This document shows, piece after piece, positions 24,581 through 33,087 of a stretch of 64,000 nucleotides of DNA. Both the position numbers and the translations under genes were made by a program. Position 1 is the stretch's first letter. Every line of letters begins with the position of its first letter. The notes beneath the pieces are model-generated. The model saw nothing but the letters and a program-made list of their open reading frames with translations. It ran no database searches and was not told the DNA's origin. Source of the DNA: Limiplasma sp958448555 (GTDB taxonomy: Bacteria; Bacillota; Clostridia; Christensenellales; Aristaeellaceae); NCBI GenBank assembly GCA_958448555.1, contig CAUDEL010000010.1, positions 4,012-68,011 on the forward strand. Direction: 5' to 3'.

Positions 24581-25789
24581 ATGAGCAAGATCCAACTGGG
24601 CGTGATGTTCGGCAGCCGCAGCTGCGAGCATGAGGTGTCCATCATCAGCGCCGTGCAGCTCATGCGCGCCGCAGACCGCCAGACGTACGATGTGATCCCC
24701 GTCTACATCAGTAAAAAAGGAGAATGGTACACGGGCGACGCGCTGCTGGATATCTCCGCCTATACGCCCTTTGACGAGAATCGAAAGGGCGTCGTGCGCG
24801 TCAACCTGGACGTGACCGCAGGCTCCGGGACGCTGACGCGCCTGGAGCGGGGCAAGGGTCTGCTGGGCAGGGACCGCGAGGTGATCGTCGCCCGCCTGGA
24901 CTGCGTGATCCCGGTGTTTCACGGCATGCATGGCGAGGACGGCACCATTCAAGGGCTCTTGGAGCTGTGCAACATCCCCTATGCCTCCTCCGGCGTCGGC
25001 GCCAGCGCGATGGGGATGGATAAGGTGTATATGAAGCAGTTCTTCCGCGGCGCCGGCTTCCCGGTGCTGCCGAGCTGCTGGTTTTTGCGCCGCGCCTGGG
25101 ACGAGGACCCGAAGGCTGTGATGGATCGAATCGAAAAGGAGCTTTCGTATCCCGTGTTTGTAAAGCCCGCCTCGCTGGGCTCCTCCATCGGAGTGACCAA
25201 GGCGCGCGACCGCTCCTCGCTGGAGGAGTCGCTGAAGCTGGCCTTTGAGTTCGACCGCAAGGTGCTTGTGGAAAAGGGGCTGGAGGACCCGCTGGAGCTC
25301 AACTGCTCCGTGCTGGGCTATAACGGCCAGGCCCGGGCCAGCGAGATCGAGATGCCCATTTCCGGCGGAGACCTGCTCACCTTTATGGACAAATATCTGG
25401 CCGGCAACTCGACCAAGGGCATGGCCTCGCTCAAGCGCGTGCTGCCCGCGCCCATCGAGCCGGAATTGCGGGAGAAAATCCGAAGCCTGTCCGTGGAGAT
25501 CTTCAACGACATGGACTGCAAGGGTGTGGTGCGTATCGACTACATGTACGACGCGGCCAGCGACGGTCTCTATATCACCGAAATCAACACCATTCCCGGC
25601 TCCCTGGCCTTCTATCTCTGGGAAGCCGGCGGAATGTCCTACGGCAAGCTGGTGGATGAGATGGTCCGCTGCGCCATGGAGGCGCAGCGTGACAAGGATG
25701 ACAGCAACTATGCCTATTCCTCGGACATCCTCAGCAACATCTCCCTGGGCGGAAAGGCCGGGAGCAAAGCGGGGCTGAAAAACGCCTGA
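24581..25789 (+). CDS. ddl: D-alanine--D-alanine ligase
   Basis: ATP-grasp ligase making D-Ala-D-Ala for peptidoglycan, 402 residues. Motifs: GSRSCEHEVSIISA (residues about 11-24), VIPVFHGMHGEDGTIQG, ASLGSSIGVTKA and the metal/ATP site EINTIPGSLAFYLWEA near residue 333. It is longer than common Ddl (about 300-370) through a mid-protein insert and a C-terminal extension of about 45 residues ending GSKAGLKNA. Translation starts at an ATG ten bases after TGGAGGAA. Confidence 0.93.
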   Translation: MSKIQLGVMFGSRSCEHEVSIISAVQLMRAADRQTYDVIPVYISKKGEWYTGDALLDISAYTPFDENRKGVVRVNLDVTAGSGTLTRLERGKGLLGRDREVIVARLDCVIPVFHGMHGEDGTIQGLLELCNIPYASSGVGASAMGMDKVYMKQFFRGAGFPVLPSCWFLRRAWDEDPKAVMDRIEKELSYPVFVKPASLGSSIGVTKARDRSSLEESLKLAFEFDRKVLVEKGLEDPLELNCSVLGYNGQARASEIEMPISGGDLLTFMDKYLAGNSTKGMASLKRVLPAPIEPELREKIRSLSVEIFNDMDCKGVVRIDYMYDAASDGLYITEINTIPGSLAFYLWEAGGMSYGKLVDEMVRCAMEAQRDKDDSNYAYSSDILSNISLGGKAGSKAGLKNA

Positions 25790-25807
25790 AACGCACAAAG
25801 GAGCACT

Positions 25808-27694
25808 ATGGTCGAGCTAGCACAGATCAAGGACCCGGCGGATCTTCGCCTCCTGTCGCGCGAGGAATGTGAGGAACTGGCTGACGATATCCGCACCAAA
25901 ATCATTCAAACCGTTTCCCGCAACGGGGGGCATCTCTCCTCCAACCTTGGCGTGGTGGAGATCACCCTGGCGCTGCATCGCGTGTTTGACACGCCGCGGG
26001 ATAAGATCATCTTTGACGTAGGCCACCAGGCGTACGCGCACAAGCTGGTCACGGGGCGCTATGACGCCTTTGACACGCTGCGCACCTATGGCGGTTTGTC
26101 CGGCTTTCCCCGCCGGTGCGAAAGCGAATATGACTGTTTTGAAGCGGGTCATGCTTCCACGGCGATCTCCGCGGCGCTGGGTCTTGCGCGGGCGCGCGAC
26201 GCCCGGGGGGAGAAGCACCATGTTGTGGCGGTGGTGGGCGACGGCGCGCTGACCGGCGGCATGTGCTACGAAGCGCTGAACGACTGCGGGAATTCCAAAA
26301 CCCGCCTGATTCTTGTGCTCAATGACAACGAGATGTCCATCGCCCAGAACGTAGGCGCCCTGAGCAAGCACCTCTCCAGCCTCCGGGCCAGCGTGGGCTG
26401 GAACAGCACCAAAAAGCGGGTCAAAAGTCGTCTGGCCCGCCTGCCGGTTCTGGGGCAGCCCATCTACCGCGTCATCCACACCACCAAGCGCATGATTAAA
26501 AGCATATTTGTCGACGAGGGCTTTTTTTCCGCGCTTGGCTTCCGCTACCTCGGCCCCATCGACGGCAATAACCTCGCCGCCGTGGAGGGCATGCTCAGGC
26601 AGGCCAGGCAGCTAGACGAGCCGGTGGTCATTCACTGCGTGACCAAGAAGGGATATGGTTACAACCGCGCCGAACGCCGCCCGGAAGACTTTCACGGAAC
26701 GCCGCCCTTTCTTGTGGAGACGGGGCAAGTCAGCGCTGGCGGCCGCCAAGCCAACGGCGAGGTGGCCATGCGTGCGCTTATTGACATCGCCAGGCGGGAT
26801 CAACGCATCGTTGCCGTCACGGCTGCCATGCCGCTTGGCACCTGCACGCATCTGTTTGAAGCGGCGTTTCCCGATCGCCATTTCGACGTGGGGATTGCCG
26901 AGGAACACGCCGTTACGATGTGCGCAGGCATGGCCTCTGGCGGCCTGCGCCCGTTTTTCTTCGTCTATTCCACTTTTTTGCAGCGCGGATACGATCAGGT
27001 ACTGCATGATGCCTGCATCCAGAAGCTGCCGGTGGTGTTCATGCTCGACCGCGCCGGCATCTCCAACGAGGACGGCCAATCCCACCAGGGGTTATATGAC
27101 TTTGCCTACCTGCGCCATATTCCGAATATGACGGTGCTCGCGCCCGCCGACGCGGCGGAGCTTGAGGCGATGATTCCCGCGGCGCTGAAGCTGGGCGCTC
27201 CCTGTTCCATCCGCTATCCCAAAAATGCCGAATGTCTCCCGGAGGGCTACGAGATTCGGGAATTCGCTATCGGAAAGTGGCAGATTCTTCGTGCTGGGGA
27301 CGATGTCGTCCTTCTGGCAACGGGAACCATGACGGCGGCGGCGTTGCGCGTCGCCGAGACGCTTGCGGGCGAGGGGATGCATGCCGAAGTCATCAACGCC
27401 TCCACGATCAAGCCCCTGGATGGCAAATGCCTCGAGGGCCTGTTTGCGCGCGGCCTCCCGATCCTGACCCTGGAAGAGCACGTGGCGGCGGGCGGCTTTG
27501 GAAGCGCCGTGCTGGAATATGCCGCATCCTGCGGGGCATGTGTGCCCGTTCGTGTGATGGCTGTGGGCGATTTGTTTGTACAGCATGGCGATCACAGGCA
27601 TCTGCTCAAGGAGGTCGGCCTGGACGACGAAGCCATCGCCCAGGCGGTGCGGGAAACGGTGCGCAGAGAGGCGGCGGTCTGCTATGTCCGATAA
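25808..27694 (+). CDS. dxs: 1-deoxy-D-xylulose-5-phosphate synthase
   Basis: First enzyme of the MEP isoprenoid pathway; thiamine diphosphate-dependent, 628 residues. The TPP fold motif GDGALTGGMCYEALND (about 147-162), VLNDNEMSI, and the transketolase-like C-half with the glutamate GIAEEHAVTMCAGMA are clear. It starts with ATG after AAAGGAG and overlaps tlyA by 11 bases. The dxs-tlyA pairing is common in Firmicutes. Confidence 0.96.
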   Translation: MVELAQIKDPADLRLLSREECEELADDIRTKIIQTVSRNGGHLSSNLGVVEITLALHRVFDTPRDKIIFDVGHQAYAHKLVTGRYDAFDTLRTYGGLSGFPRRCESEYDCFEAGHASTAISAALGLARARDARGEKHHVVAVVGDGALTGGMCYEALNDCGNSKTRLILVLNDNEMSIAQNVGALSKHLSSLRASVGWNSTKKRVKSRLARLPVLGQPIYRVIHTTKRMIKSIFVDEGFFSALGFRYLGPIDGNNLAAVEGMLRQARQLDEPVVIHCVTKKGYGYNRAERRPEDFHGTPPFLVETGQVSAGGRQANGEVAMRALIDIARRDQRIVAVTAAMPLGTCTHLFEAAFPDRHFDVGIAEEHAVTMCAGMASGGLRPFFFVYSTFLQRGYDQVLHDACIQKLPVVFMLDRAGISNEDGQSHQGLYDFAYLRHIPNMTVLAPADAAELEAMIPAALKLGAPCSIRYPKNAECLPEGYEIREFAIGKWQILRAGDDVVLLATGTMTAAALRVAETLAGEGMHAEVINASTIKPLDGKCLEGLFARGLPILTLEEHVAAGGFGSAVLEYAASCGACVPVRVMAVGDLFVQHGDHRHLLKEVGLDDEAIAQAVRETVRREAAVCYVR

Positions 27695-28493
27695 GGTGAG
27701 GGCGGATCAGGCGCTGGTCAGGCAGGGGCTTGCCCCCAGCCGCGAAAAGGCGCAGGCGCTGATTATGGCGGGCCAGGTTTACCGCCAGGAAGTCAAGGTG
27801 CTCAAGGCCTCGGAAAAGGTGGCGCCGGATTGCGAGCTGACGGTCCGCGGGCATGCGCATCCCTTTGTGGGAAGGGGTGCTTTGAAGCTGGACAAGGCGC
27901 TGAGGGTCTTTGACGCCGATGTGACGGGCGTGATTGCCATGGATATCGGGGCGGCGACCGGCGGCTTTACGGATGTGCTTTTGCAAAACGGCGCAAAACA
28001 TGTTTACGCCATCGACGTCGGATACGGTCAGCTCGACTGGAAGATTCGCAGCGACCCCCGCGTGACCGTTCTGGAGCGTACCAACGCGCGCTATCTCACG
28101 CATGCGCAGATTCCCTGTGTCCCGGACGTGACGGTGATGGACGTTTCCTTCATATCCGTCAGGCTGATCCTTCCTGTCGCCGCAGAGCTCATGGAGCGCC
28201 GGGGACGGTTTTACATCCTCATCAAACCTCAGTTTGAGGCGGGCAGGGAGCACGTTGGCAAGAAAGGAGTCGTGCGCGACCCGAATGTCCACCGCCAGGT
28301 CGTGGAGGAAATCGCCGCCTTTGCGCCCGGCTTCGGCTATTGCATGACGCAGGTCGATTTTTCGCCCATCACGGGGCCGGAAGGAAACATCGAATACATC
28401 GCGCAGCTTCTTCCGGCTTCGGACGGCGTGCCACAGGTTACTCCCGAACGCATTTTGCAGGTTGTCCAGCAGGCGCACGCGACGCTTGACTGA
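27684..28493 (+). CDS. tlyA: TlyA-family rRNA 2'-O-methyltransferase (hemolysin A homologue)
   Basis: Predicted 16S/23S rRNA cytidine 2'-O-methyltransferase, 269 residues. An N-terminal S4 RNA-binding domain (residues about 3-60; LVRQGLAPSREKAQALI) is followed by an FtsJ-type methyltransferase with SAM loop MDIGAATGGFTDVLL (about 86-100) and VTVMDVSFIS. ATG 27684 lies inside the dxs 3' end, with AGAGAGGCGG upstream. Only weak termination is expected after it, but nadK has its own promoter. Confidence 0.93.
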   Translation: MSDKVRADQALVRQGLAPSREKAQALIMAGQVYRQEVKVLKASEKVAPDCELTVRGHAHPFVGRGALKLDKALRVFDADVTGVIAMDIGAATGGFTDVLLQNGAKHVYAIDVGYGQLDWKIRSDPRVTVLERTNARYLTHAQIPCVPDVTVMDVSFISVRLILPVAAELMERRGRFYILIKPQFEAGREHVGKKGVVRDPNVHRQVVEEIAAFAPGFGYCMTQVDFSPITGPEGNIEYIAQLLPASDGVPQVTPERILQVVQQAHATLD

Positions 28494-28497
28494 AAAA

Positions 28498-28547
28498 AAC
28501 ACATCGTGCATAAACATGCATCCTTGCATACTTATGCACGATGTGTT
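28498..28547. repeat. Large inverted repeat covering the nadK promoter
   Basis: Perfect 16-bp arms (28498-28513 and 28532-28547) around an 18-nt centre that itself contains ATGCA-TCCT-TGCAT. The element TGCATA or its complement recurs about five times between 28506 and 28556. It overlaps both boxes of the nadK promoter, as an operator would. On the minus strand the hairpin is followed by a T-run, which would also make it a terminator for antisense transcription. Confidence 0.85.
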
Positions 28548-28552
28548 ATACT
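28524..28552 (+). promoter_or_regulatory. Sigma-A promoter of nadK-argR-recN
   Basis: TTGCAT at 28524-28529, 17 bp, TATACT at 28547-28552. The -35 begins in the centre of the inverted repeat and the -10 starts at its last base. The nadK start is 27 nt downstream of the -10. Confidence 0.72.
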
Positions 28553-28578
28553 ATGCACTGAAAGGCGGGGTCCGTATC

Positions 28579-29418
28579 ATGAGATCGGTCTATATCCTCA
28601 TGCATCAGCGCAAGCCGGATACAGGCGTTCTTGCGCGCCGGGTGCTGGAAGCGCTCGGGGAAGCGCATATCGCCGCATCGGCGGAGTCCTGGCTTTGGGA
28701 GCGTCTGGACGGCGGTACGCGCCGGCTGCTTTCTGATTTCCCGCCGGAGCGCTGCGAGGCCGTCATCTCCATCGGCGGAGACGGGACGCTTCTGCGCGCC
28801 AACGCGCTGGCCGTCCGATCCGGCCTGCCCGTTTTGGGAATCAATGTGGGACGCGTGGGCTTTCTGACCGAGGTTGAAATCGACCGGCTGGAGGAGGCGT
28901 GCGGACGCCTGGCCGATGACGCATATACCCTCGAGGAACGGATGATGCTCAGGGCCACGGTGGGGGAGCGTGAGTCGCTTGCCCTCAACGACGTGGTCCT
29001 CAGCCGGGGCGGCTATGCGCGGCTCATCGGCGTCAATGTCTGGGTGGACGGGGATCAGGTCGGCCCGTTCATCGCAGACGGCCTGATCGTATCCACGCCA
29101 ACCGGCTCAACGGGTTACTCCCTTTCCGCCGGCGGGCCGCTGGTTTGCCCCGAAGTCGAATGTATGGTCCTGACGCCCATCTGCGCCCATTCGCTTCAGC
29201 ATCGTCCCGTCATTACCTCCGCCGCGCAGACGATCACCATTGAGCTTGACGGCGACCATGACGCCATGATGGCGGTGGACGGGCGCGAGCCGATCCGCTT
29301 TTCCAAGGGCCAGACCCTGACCATCACGCGCTCGGAGCATGCAGCGCGCTTTATCCGCCTTGGCCCCAAGAGTTTTTTCAACACCATTCGGATCAAGCTG
29401 TCCGAATGGAGCCGCTGA
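28579..29418 (+). CDS. nadK: NAD kinase
   Basis: ATP-dependent NAD phosphorylation to NADP, cytosolic, 279 residues. The GGDGTLLRAN motif (residues about 65-74), GINVGRVGFLTE, and the substrate site PTGSTGYSLSAGGPLV are all present. ATG 28579 has AAAGGCGGGG upstream; in-frame readings to 28462 would run through the promoter and tlyA. Gene order tlyA-nadK-argR-recN is conserved in many Clostridia. Confidence 0.95.
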   Translation: MRSVYILMHQRKPDTGVLARRVLEALGEAHIAASAESWLWERLDGGTRRLLSDFPPERCEAVISIGGDGTLLRANALAVRSGLPVLGINVGRVGFLTEVEIDRLEEACGRLADDAYTLEERMMLRATVGERESLALNDVVLSRGGYARLIGVNVWVDGDQVGPFIADGLIVSTPTGSTGYSLSAGGPLVCPEVECMVLTPICAHSLQHRPVITSAAQTITIELDGDHDAMMAVDGREPIRFSKGQTLTITRSEHAARFIRLGPKSFFNTIRIKLSEWSR

Positions 29419-29437
29419 CAAAGGAGCGTTGATACCT

Positions 29438-29890
29438 ATGAAGTCTGCGCGTCAGATCGCCATTTTGGAAATCATTGCGGAAAAGGGAATTGAAACGCAG
29501 GAGGAGCTGGCCGATGCGCTGCGCCTGCGCGGCTTTCAGGTGACGCAGGCCACCGTTTCCCGCGACATCAAGGAGCTTCGGCTCATCAAGGCGCTCGCTT
29601 CCGACGGCAGCTACCGCTACGCTACCGCCGAAAAGGGAGAAAACGGCCTCAACGAACGGCTGATCCGCATGTTCAGCGAAACGGTGGTGAGCATGGTCAG
29701 CGCCTACAACCAGATCATCATCCGCACCCTGTCCGCCAGCGCGAACATCGCCGCGGAAACCATCGACAGCCTGCAATGGCCCGAGGTCCTGGGGACCATT
29801 GCGGGGGATAACACCATTTTGATGATCGTCAGAACCGTCGAGGAGGTGCGCCCGGTCATGGAGCGCCTCAACGCCATGATCCGCCGCTGA
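29438..29890 (+). CDS. argR: Arginine repressor ArgR
   Basis: Hexameric arginine-sensing regulator, 150 residues. The winged helix at residues 1-65 includes VTQATVSRDIKELRLIK; the C-terminal arginine-binding domain contains GTIAGDNTILMIVR, the usual GT..GD.T motif. AAAGGAG lies 11 bases before the ATG. It sits between nadK and recN, its standard Firmicute position, and likely controls arginine genes located elsewhere. Confidence 0.95.
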   Translation: MKSARQIAILEIIAEKGIETQEELADALRLRGFQVTQATVSRDIKELRLIKALASDGSYRYATAEKGENGLNERLIRMFSETVVSMVSAYNQIIIRTLSASANIAAETIDSLQWPEVLGTIAGDNTILMIVRTVEEVRPVMERLNAMIRR

Positions 29891-29918
29891 GGACGGCGGG
29901 GAAGGGAGACGGCAGGCC

Positions 29919-31631
29919 ATGCTTGTGTCGATGACCGTGCGCAACATCGCGCTGATTGAACACCTTCAAATTGATTTTCAAAAAGGGATGCAGGTTTTGA
30001 GCGGCGAAACCGGCGCCGGCAAATCCATCATCGTCGACAGCATCAACCTGGTGCTGGGCGAGCGCGCGGACCGGGGTCTGATCCGCTCCGGCTGCGAGCG
30101 GGCCTCCGTGGAAGCGCTGATTGATGTTTCCGACGCTCCTGGCGTGGAGGCGGTTCTTGAGGAACAGCAGCTGGAAGCCGAGGGCGGGCTAATCAGCATC
30201 CAGCGGGAAATCTCCACGGGCGAGCGCAACATCTGCCGGGTATGCGGCGTGATCGTTCCTTTGGCCTATTTGCGCAGGCTTACGGGATTGCTGGTGGACG
30301 TCCACGGCCAGCACGCGCACCAAAGCCTTCTGGACGCGGAAAACCACATGGGGTTTCTGGACGCCTTCGGCGACGCGGCGTTTGAGCAGCTCAAGCAAAG
30401 CGTAGAGGCGCGATACCGCTTATGGCGGGAGAGCAGCGCCCGCTTTTCGGCGCTGCGCAAGGAAAACGCACAGCGCGAGCAGCGTCAGGAGTATCTTGCT
30501 TCGCGTCTGAAGGAGCTGGACGCAGCGCAAATCGAGGTGGGGGAAGCAGATCGCCTGACTGCCGAGCGCGACCGCTTTGCCAGCGCCGAGCGCATTGACG
30601 GCGCCGTGCGCGCAGCCTACGGCGCGGTAATGGACGGGGGAAGGGCACAAAGCGCCATGGATTTGATTCGCGGAGCCATGGAGCAGATGCGCAGGATCGG
30701 AGAGCTTGATCCGCGCTTCAAGGCACTGGCCGACCGGCTTTCCTCGGCGTTTTATGAAACCGAGGAGCTGGGGATCGAGCTGAGGGACATTCTGGAAAGC
30801 GAGAGCTTTGACCCGGAACGCAACGAAGCCATTCAGGAGCGCCTGGACTTGATCCGGCGGCTGGAGAGGCGCTACGGCATGGCGGCGGATGATCTGGTGA
30901 AGCGGCACGAGGAGATGCGAAGCGAGCTAAGCCACCTGGAAGGCATGGAGGACCGGCTGCGGCGCGCGGAGGCCGATTATAAGGAAAAACTGAAGGCCTA
31001 CCGGCTGGAGGCGGCGCAGTTGACGGCCGCTCGCAAGGAGCTTGCGTCGCGCTTTGAGCGCATGATGGAGGCGCAGCTAAAGGATCTCGGGATGCAAAAC
31101 ACGCGCTTCGCCTGCGTATTTGAGGAGCCGCCGTCCGACCGAAAGAAGGTTCCCACCGCAAGGGGCGACGACCATATCTGCTTCTATATCGCTCCCAACC
31201 CCGGCGAGCCGCTCAGGCCGCTGGATAAAACCGCCTCCGGGGGCGAGCTGTCGCGCCTGATGCTGGCCATGAAGGCCGCCGGCGCCGAGCATGGGGGAAT
31301 CCCCTGCATGATTTTTGACGAGATCGACACGGGCATCAGCGGCCATGTCGCCCAGTCTGTGGCCGAAAAGATGGCCGCCATCGGCCGCTATCATCAGGTT
31401 CTGTGTGTGACGCACCTGGCGCAGATCGCTGCCATGGCCGATGCGCAATTTCTGGTGGAAAAGCAGGTTTCCGGAGGCCGCACCCATACCACCGTAAGGG
31501 CTTTGGACGCGGAGGGGCGTGTCGGGGAGATCGCCCGGCTGATCGGCGTGACCGAGCGCCAGCAGGAAAGCGGCCTGGCTCACGCGCGCGCGCTGCTCTT
31601 GGCGGCGGAAAAATGGAAAAACGGGGCATAA
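29919..31631 (+). CDS. recN: DNA repair protein RecN
   Basis: SMC-like ATPase acting in double-strand-break repair, 570 residues. Walker A SGETGAGKSIIVDSI (about 28-42), a long coiled-coil centre, the ABC signature ASGGELSRLMLAMK (about 443-456), Walker B MIFDEIDTGISGHVA, and VTHLAQIA. GAAGGGAG precedes the ATG by ten bases. As the third gene of nadK-argR-recN it shares the palindrome-controlled promoter; recN is often damage-inducible, but I saw no classic LexA box there. Confidence 0.95.
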   Translation: MLVSMTVRNIALIEHLQIDFQKGMQVLSGETGAGKSIIVDSINLVLGERADRGLIRSGCERASVEALIDVSDAPGVEAVLEEQQLEAEGGLISIQREISTGERNICRVCGVIVPLAYLRRLTGLLVDVHGQHAHQSLLDAENHMGFLDAFGDAAFEQLKQSVEARYRLWRESSARFSALRKENAQREQRQEYLASRLKELDAAQIEVGEADRLTAERDRFASAERIDGAVRAAYGAVMDGGRAQSAMDLIRGAMEQMRRIGELDPRFKALADRLSSAFYETEELGIELRDILESESFDPERNEAIQERLDLIRRLERRYGMAADDLVKRHEEMRSELSHLEGMEDRLRRAEADYKEKLKAYRLEAAQLTAARKELASRFERMMEAQLKDLGMQNTRFACVFEEPPSDRKKVPTARGDDHICFYIAPNPGEPLRPLDKTASGGELSRLMLAMKAAGAEHGGIPCMIFDEIDTGISGHVAQSVAEKMAAIGRYHQVLCVTHLAQIAAMADAQFLVEKQVSGGRTHTTVRALDAEGRVGEIARLIGVTERQQESGLAHARALLLAAEKWKNGA

Positions 31632-31678
31632 AACCGCTTCGGAATTTGAAAACATCTCTTTCCCCATCAGGCAGAATG

Positions 31679-31687
31679 TGCTATACT
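31679..31687 (+). promoter_or_regulatory. Extended -10 promoter of the rnf operon
   Basis: TGCTATACT, five of six in the -10 plus the TG extension, 53 nt before the rnfC start. No good -35 was found. It is the only promoter-like element in the recN-rnfC gap. Confidence 0.55.
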
Positions 31688-31739
31688 TATGTATGGCATA
31701 AATGCTTTGGTCAAAACAGTTCAGGAAGGACGAGAGAGC

Positions 31740-33086
31740 ATGAGCACCGTACACAGTTTTCCCGGCGGAACCCATCCGCATGAGGGAAGAGGCGGCAAGG
31801 CGGTTACCGCTGGGCTGCCCATCGTGGAAGCGCCGCAGCCGTCGCGCGTGGCCATCCCCTTGCAGCAGCACATCGGAGCGCCCTGCAAGCCCCTGGTAAG
31901 CAAGGGGGATACCGTCAAAGTGGGCCAGATGATTGGCGAGCCGGCAGGCGTGATGAGCGCCGCAGTGCATGCCTCCATCTCCGGCACCGTGGTCGATTGC
32001 CAGCCGTGCATCTTGGCCAACGGTACGCAGCAGATGTGCGTCATCATCGATAACGACTTTCAGGACGAATGGGTGGCGCTTACCCCCACGGCCAATCCCG
32101 AGTCCATGAGCGTCCAGGAGCTTTCCGACCTGGCGCGGCGCATGGGCATCGTAGGTCTTGGCGGAGCGACGTTCCCAACGGCCGTCAAGCTCAACGTGCC
32201 CGCCGGCAAGAAGGTTGACACGCTGGTCCTCAACGGCGCCGAATGTGAGCCGTATCTCTCCGCCGACCACCGCCTGATGCTGGAGCACGCCGAGCAGATC
32301 GTCTCCGGCGCGCGCATCGTGCAAAAGGTTCTGGGGATCGAGCGGGTGATGATCGGCATTGAGGACAACAAGCCCGACGCTGTGGAGGTCATGCGCAAGG
32401 CATGCGCGCAATATCCCGAGTTCAGCGTCACCGCCCTCAAAACCAAGTACCCGCAGGGCGGTGAAAAACAGCTCGTCTACGCGCTCACCGGCCGCAAGGT
32501 CAAGATGGGCGGACTGCCGCTGGATATCGGTGTTGTGGTCTGCAACGTGGGCACCTGTCACGCCATCTGCCGCGCCGCCCATGAGGGCCGTCCGATCGTG
32601 GACCGCGTGGTGACGGTTGGCGGATGCGTGGAAAAACCGGCCAACTACCTCGTGCGCATCGGTACGCCTGTGGAATGGCTCCTTGATACCTCCAAGGGGC
32701 TTTTGCCCGAAACCAAGATGCTCATCTATGGCGGCCCCATGATGGGCATGGCCATCAGCCGCGAGGACATTCCCGTAACAAAGGGCTGTAGCGGGATCCT
32801 GGCCCTGGACAAGTTGGGCGCCCTGGCGGATGAAAGCCCCTGCATCCGCTGCGCGCGCTGCATGAACGCCTGCCCGATGAACCTGGCTCCCGCGGCGATT
32901 GACCGCGCCGTGCGCAAGGACCTGTTTGAGGCCGCCGAAAAGCTCAATGTGCTCAACTGCATGGAGTGCGGCGCCTGCACCTTCGCCTGCCCGGCGCGGC
33001 GCAACCTCACGCAGAGCTGCCGCGTAGCCAAGCGCATCATCACGCAACGGCGCCGGGAAGCCGCCGCGCAGAAAGGAGCCCACTGA
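31740..33086 (+). CDS. rnfC: Ion-translocating ferredoxin:NAD oxidoreductase subunit RnfC
   Basis: NADH-binding peripheral subunit of Rnf, 448 residues. It has the N-terminal barrel-sandwich (HPHEGRGGK start), the flavin/NADH fold with LGGATFPTAVKLN and LNGAECEPYLSADHRLMLE, an SLBB region, and two [4Fe-4S] motifs near the C-terminus: CIRCARCMNACPMNLAP and CMECGACTFACP. AGGAAGGA precedes ATG 31740. One base separates its stop from rnfD. In this anaerobe the complex would couple ferredoxin oxidation and NAD reduction to Na+ or H+ export. Confidence 0.96.
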   Translation: MSTVHSFPGGTHPHEGRGGKAVTAGLPIVEAPQPSRVAIPLQQHIGAPCKPLVSKGDTVKVGQMIGEPAGVMSAAVHASISGTVVDCQPCILANGTQQMCVIIDNDFQDEWVALTPTANPESMSVQELSDLARRMGIVGLGGATFPTAVKLNVPAGKKVDTLVLNGAECEPYLSADHRLMLEHAEQIVSGARIVQKVLGIERVMIGIEDNKPDAVEVMRKACAQYPEFSVTALKTKYPQGGEKQLVYALTGRKVKMGGLPLDIGVVVCNVGTCHAICRAAHEGRPIVDRVVTVGGCVEKPANYLVRIGTPVEWLLDTSKGLLPETKMLIYGGPMMGMAISREDIPVTKGCSGILALDKLGALADESPCIRCARCMNACPMNLAPAAIDRAVRKDLFEAAEKLNVLNCMECGACTFACPARRNLTQSCRVAKRIITQRRREAAAQKGAH

Positions 33087-33087
33087 T

